This document shows, piece after piece, positions 61,327-64,000 of a DNA stretch of 64,000 nucleotides. Source of the stretch: Cellvibrio sp. KY-GH-1 (GTDB taxonomy: Bacteria > Pseudomonadota > Gammaproteobacteria > Pseudomonadales > Cellvibrionaceae); NCBI RefSeq assembly GCF_008806975.1, contig NZ_CP031728.1, positions 4,567,501-4,631,500 of the forward strand. The letters are read 5' to 3'. Under the pieces are notes generated by a model. It ran no database searches, was not told the DNA's origin, and was given only the letters and a program-made list of their open reading frames with translations. Every line of letters starts with the position of its first letter. The stretch's first letter is position 1. A program made the translations under genes and the position numbers.

Positions 61327-64000
61327 ATGAGAAAACCCACGTTTAACCATATGCTCGCCCTGGCTACTACCATGACCATGGTGGCTGGTTCACAAGTTGT
61401 TTATGCACAGCAAAACACTAAAAGTGCAGAGAAAGAAGTAGAGGAAGTTGTTGTTACCGGCTTCCGCAGTTCTATCCTTAATTCTGTAGAAGCAAAACGC
61501 AATGCGGATCAGGTTGTTGAAGTAATTGATGCTGGTGATCTCGGTTCATTACCCGATGTGTCTATTGCCGATGCGCTGGGTCGTATGCCGGGTGTAACTA
61601 CAGTGCGCGATTCTGGGCAGTCGTCGCAATTGAATATTCGTGGTATGAACGGTGATTTTGTTCAAACCAGTTTGAATGGTCGTGAGCAAGCCAGTACGTC
61701 TGGTTATACAGCGGGTAGTCGCTGGATTTCATTTGACCAATATCCCTCTGAATTAATTACCCAGGCAGCCATTTACAAATCGCCGAAAGCTTCGTTGATT
61801 GAAGGTGGTGTAGCGGGTACTGTTGAGCTTAAAACAGCGAACCCGCTGGAAGCAAAAAATCAACATAATTTCCAGGCAAACGTGCGCGGTTCTTTCAATG
61901 ATGCCGCTTCAAATGTTGGTGCTGATGAATATGGCAGTCGTGTAAGTTTTTCTTATCAAGGAAAATTTGCGGATGACACGCTTGGTGTCGGCCTAGGGTA
62001 TGCGCGTTTGGATCAGCCAAATAATGCAGAAGAGGCGATTACCTTCCCTTACGGTAGCCCGCGCGATGTAGATGGTGATGGCACTGCAGAAAGAGTAATG
62101 AATGGCTTTCAATTTCGCGCGGGTTCAGGAACCGATACTCGTAATGGTTTAATGGGCACCCTGGTGTTTGAGCCGAGTGAAAACTTGAATTTCCAATTTG
62201 ATTATTTCAAATCAGACTTTGAGTCACAGGATGAAAAATATGGTTTAACCCTGGAAGGGTTGCACCGCAATGCAAATACTTACAGTTTGACCGATGCTAC
62301 TGTCGAGAATGGCTTCGTTGTGGGCGGTACTGTATTGCAGAGTGGTTTGGTAGGTCCGTGGACCGAAATGCGTAGCGAAGACCAATCTACGGAATCGGAT
62401 AGTGAAAGCTTTGGCTTGAAAACTGAGTGGCAAATTAATGACAAAGCATCCATGGTGTTTGACATTGCCCGCAGTACTGGCGACAAAAGCCGTATGGATC
62501 GCATTGCTACTGTTCATGCCTATGAATACGGCACCGGCACTTTAACTGATGGCACCGTAGTGCAAACTTGGAAAGAGAAAACCGGTCAGGGTTATACCTT
62601 TATGAATAATGCAGGCAAAGGCCCTGCGATTGATTTTACCACCGACTACACTGATTTGAGTTACATGCGTTTGTCTGAGTGGGAACAATTTCCACATAAA
62701 TACACTGATGAACTCGATAGTGCGAAGGTAGATTTTAAATACGATGTCGAGGCTGCTGGCATTGCATCTATTGAAGCGGGTTTCCGTTGGTCTGATCGTA
62801 CTTTTACTGACGATCGCGGCACTTTCCGCTACGGGCAACGTGAAGGCCAAAGTCGTCAGGTAATCAATGGCGCTATCGTTGATCAGTCTTGTGAATTTAA
62901 TACCAGTGGTGTGCCTTGTACTCCACACGAAATTGATGGGTTTGTCACAGTAGAAAATTTTGGTGGCTCACTAGCCCAATATGGCAGCTATCTGAAATTG
63001 GATATGGTGGGAATTGCGAATGAAATTTTCGGTAACCCGGATGTTTATGCGGCCAAGAAAACCTGGAATCACAACTGGACGCTGATTGAAAGCGGTGCCG
63101 TGGAAGAAGAGGTATTTGCTTATTATTTGATGGCGAACCTTGATACCGAAATCGGTGGCATTCCGGTAACAGGTAATGTTGGTGTGCGCGTTGTAGAAAC
63201 TGATACCAAGTCGATCGGTATTCAGCAGGTGCGTGCCGGTGAAGGTGATGCGATTGCAGATGATGATGGTGTAGTACGCAACGATTACAAGCACATTAAA
63301 TACGGCCCAGAGTATCGCGATGTATTGCCTTCTATTAACTTGAATTTTGCAATTACTGATACGGATCAGGTTCGCTTTGCTGCTGCTCAGGTAATGGGGC
63401 GTCCACCGGTGTATCAATTGCGCGGTGGTGCTGGTTCCTGGATCGATATCGCAAACGATGGCGTAAGTCCTCGCTATAACGTTTGGTCTAAAGGAAATCC
63501 GAACCTGGATCCATTCCGCGCAGATCAATTTGATTTATCTTACGAGCATTATTTTGACAATGGTGGTGCTGCGACTGTTGCTGTTTTCTATAAAGACATC
63601 GAATCGCTGATTGAAAGCATTACTTACAACGAAGGTGAAATTGCCTGGTCTGAAATTGGTATTGAAGCTCCGGCTGGAACAGTTGAAGGTCAATACCAAA
63701 CTGTACGTAACAATGATCAAGGTGGGTATATCCGCGGTCTGGAATTGGCTTATACACAAACCTTTGATCAGTTGCCTGGTGTGTTCTCTGGCCTTGGATT
63801 GACTGCTAGCTACGCGTTTACTGAAAGTGAAACCTCAGTTGATGGTGGGCAAAATTTTGAAGACTTAAGTTTGCCATTGCCTGGCTTATCCGAAAATGTG
63901 TGGAGCACCACTTTGTTCTGGGATATTGGCAGCTTCAGTGCAAACGTGAATGCCCGTTATCGCGATGAATACACCTATGCAGGTGCAACACCTGGCGGTA
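61327..64000 (+). CDS. TonB-dependent outer-membrane receptor, probable maltodextrin receptor (3' end outside window)
   Basis: 891 codons are open to the window end with no stop. The signal peptide (cleaved near VYA, residue 27) is followed by the TonB box EVEEVVVTG, then a plug domain (DVSIADALGRMPGV; SQLNIRGMNGDF; VAGTVELKT, about 60-180) and an Asp/Tyr-rich beta-barrel. The position after the alpha-glucosidase and the two operators upstream indicate maltodextrin uptake across the outer membrane, powered by TonB-ExbBD. CGGAGAG lies 12 nt before ATG 61327. It resembles the proteobacterial MalA-type carbohydrate receptors; the substrate is inferred from context only. Confidence 0.9.
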   Translation, partial: MRKPTFNHMLALATTMTMVAGSQVVYAQQNTKSAEKEVEEVVVTGFRSSILNSVEAKRNADQVVEVIDAGDLGSLPDVSIADALGRMPGVTTVRDSGQSSQLNIRGMNGDFVQTSLNGREQASTSGYTAGSRWISFDQYPSELITQAAIYKSPKASLIEGGVAGTVELKTANPLEAKNQHNFQANVRGSFNDAASNVGADEYGSRVSFSYQGKFADDTLGVGLGYARLDQPNNAEEAITFPYGSPRDVDGDGTAERVMNGFQFRAGSGTDTRNGLMGTLVFEPSENLNFQFDYFKSDFESQDEKYGLTLEGLHRNANTYSLTDATVENGFVVGGTVLQSGLVGPWTEMRSEDQSTESDSESFGLKTEWQINDKASMVFDIARSTGDKSRMDRIATVHAYEYGTGTLTDGTVVQTWKEKTGQGYTFMNNAGKGPAIDFTTDYTDLSYMRLSEWEQFPHKYTDELDSAKVDFKYDVEAAGIASIEAGFRWSDRTFTDDRGTFRYGQREGQSRQVINGAIVDQSCEFNTSGVPCTPHEIDGFVTVENFGGSLAQYGSYLKLDMVGIANEIFGNPDVYAAKKTWNHNWTLIESGAVEEEVFAYYLMANLDTEIGGIPVTGNVGVRVVETDTKSIGIQQVRAGEGDAIADDDGVVRNDYKHIKYGPEYRDVLPSINLNFAITDTDQVRFAAAQVMGRPPVYQLRGGAGSWIDIANDGVSPRYNVWSKGNPNLDPFRADQFDLSYEHYFDNGGAATVAVFYKDIESLIESITYNEGEIAWSEIGIEAPAGTVEGQYQTVRNNDQGGYIRGLELAYTQTFDQLPGVFSGLGLTASYAFTESETSVDGGQNFEDLSLPLPGLSENVWSTTLFWDIGSFSANVNARYRDEYTYAGATPGG

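Overview
The window looks like the chromosome of a free-living, polysaccharide-degrading gammaproteobacterium close to Cellvibrio. This is inferred from Pseudomonas-type gene order (birA-coaX-SPOR-tRNAs-tufB-tRNA-Trp-secE-nusG; rplQ...uvrA-MFS-ssb), moderate GC, PEP-CTERM proteins, and a TonB-receptor/glycosidase cluster. No insertion sequence, prophage or CRISPR array was seen.

Layout. 1-2268: the 3' part of an rRNA operon (23S, 5S, terminator). 2414-5971: alr, birA, coaX and a SPOR-domain protein. 6017-6533: tRNA-Thr, Tyr, Gly, Thr. 6574-20014: tufB, tRNA-Trp, secE-nusG, rplKAJL and rpoBC, with an L10 leader and an attenuator before rpoB. 20280-24771: the str operon (rpsL, rpsG, fusA, tufA). 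24936-38881: the S10, spc and alpha operons, ending with rpoA and rplQ. 39041-39276: an unannotated small RNA locus that looks like a CsrA/RsmA-sequestering RNA with a GacA-type upstream box. 39295-44468: uvrA (minus), a YajR-like MFS transporter and ssb. 44608-51052: an orphan solute-binding protein, then a periplasmic adaptor, an ABC ATPase, two MacB/FtsX-type permeases and a lipoprotein. 51293-53738: two paralogous trypsin-like proteases with PEP-CTERM tails. 53860-64000: a maltodextrin locus with a LacI-family regulator, MFS sugar transporter, lipoprotein GH15 glucoamylase, cytoplasmic GH13 alpha-glucosidase and a TonB-dependent receptor that runs off the end.

How the genes work together. 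The first 38 kb is translation and transcription machinery. Its controls are visible as stringent-type promoters, an L10 leader, intergenic attenuators and terminators. The maltodextrin locus is tied together by six near-identical palindromes built on TGCATACGTATGCA. Four lie between the divergent glucoamylase and alpha-glucosidase genes and two lie before the receptor; they are presumably the operators of the LacI-family protein. The inferred route is receptor uptake across the outer membrane, periplasmic trimming by the glucoamylase, inner-membrane transport by the MFS protein, and cytoplasmic hydrolysis.

The best candidate for something undescribed is the GGA-rich small RNA between rplQ and uvrA. 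Next are the operator set of the maltodextrin locus and the tandem PEP-CTERM proteases.
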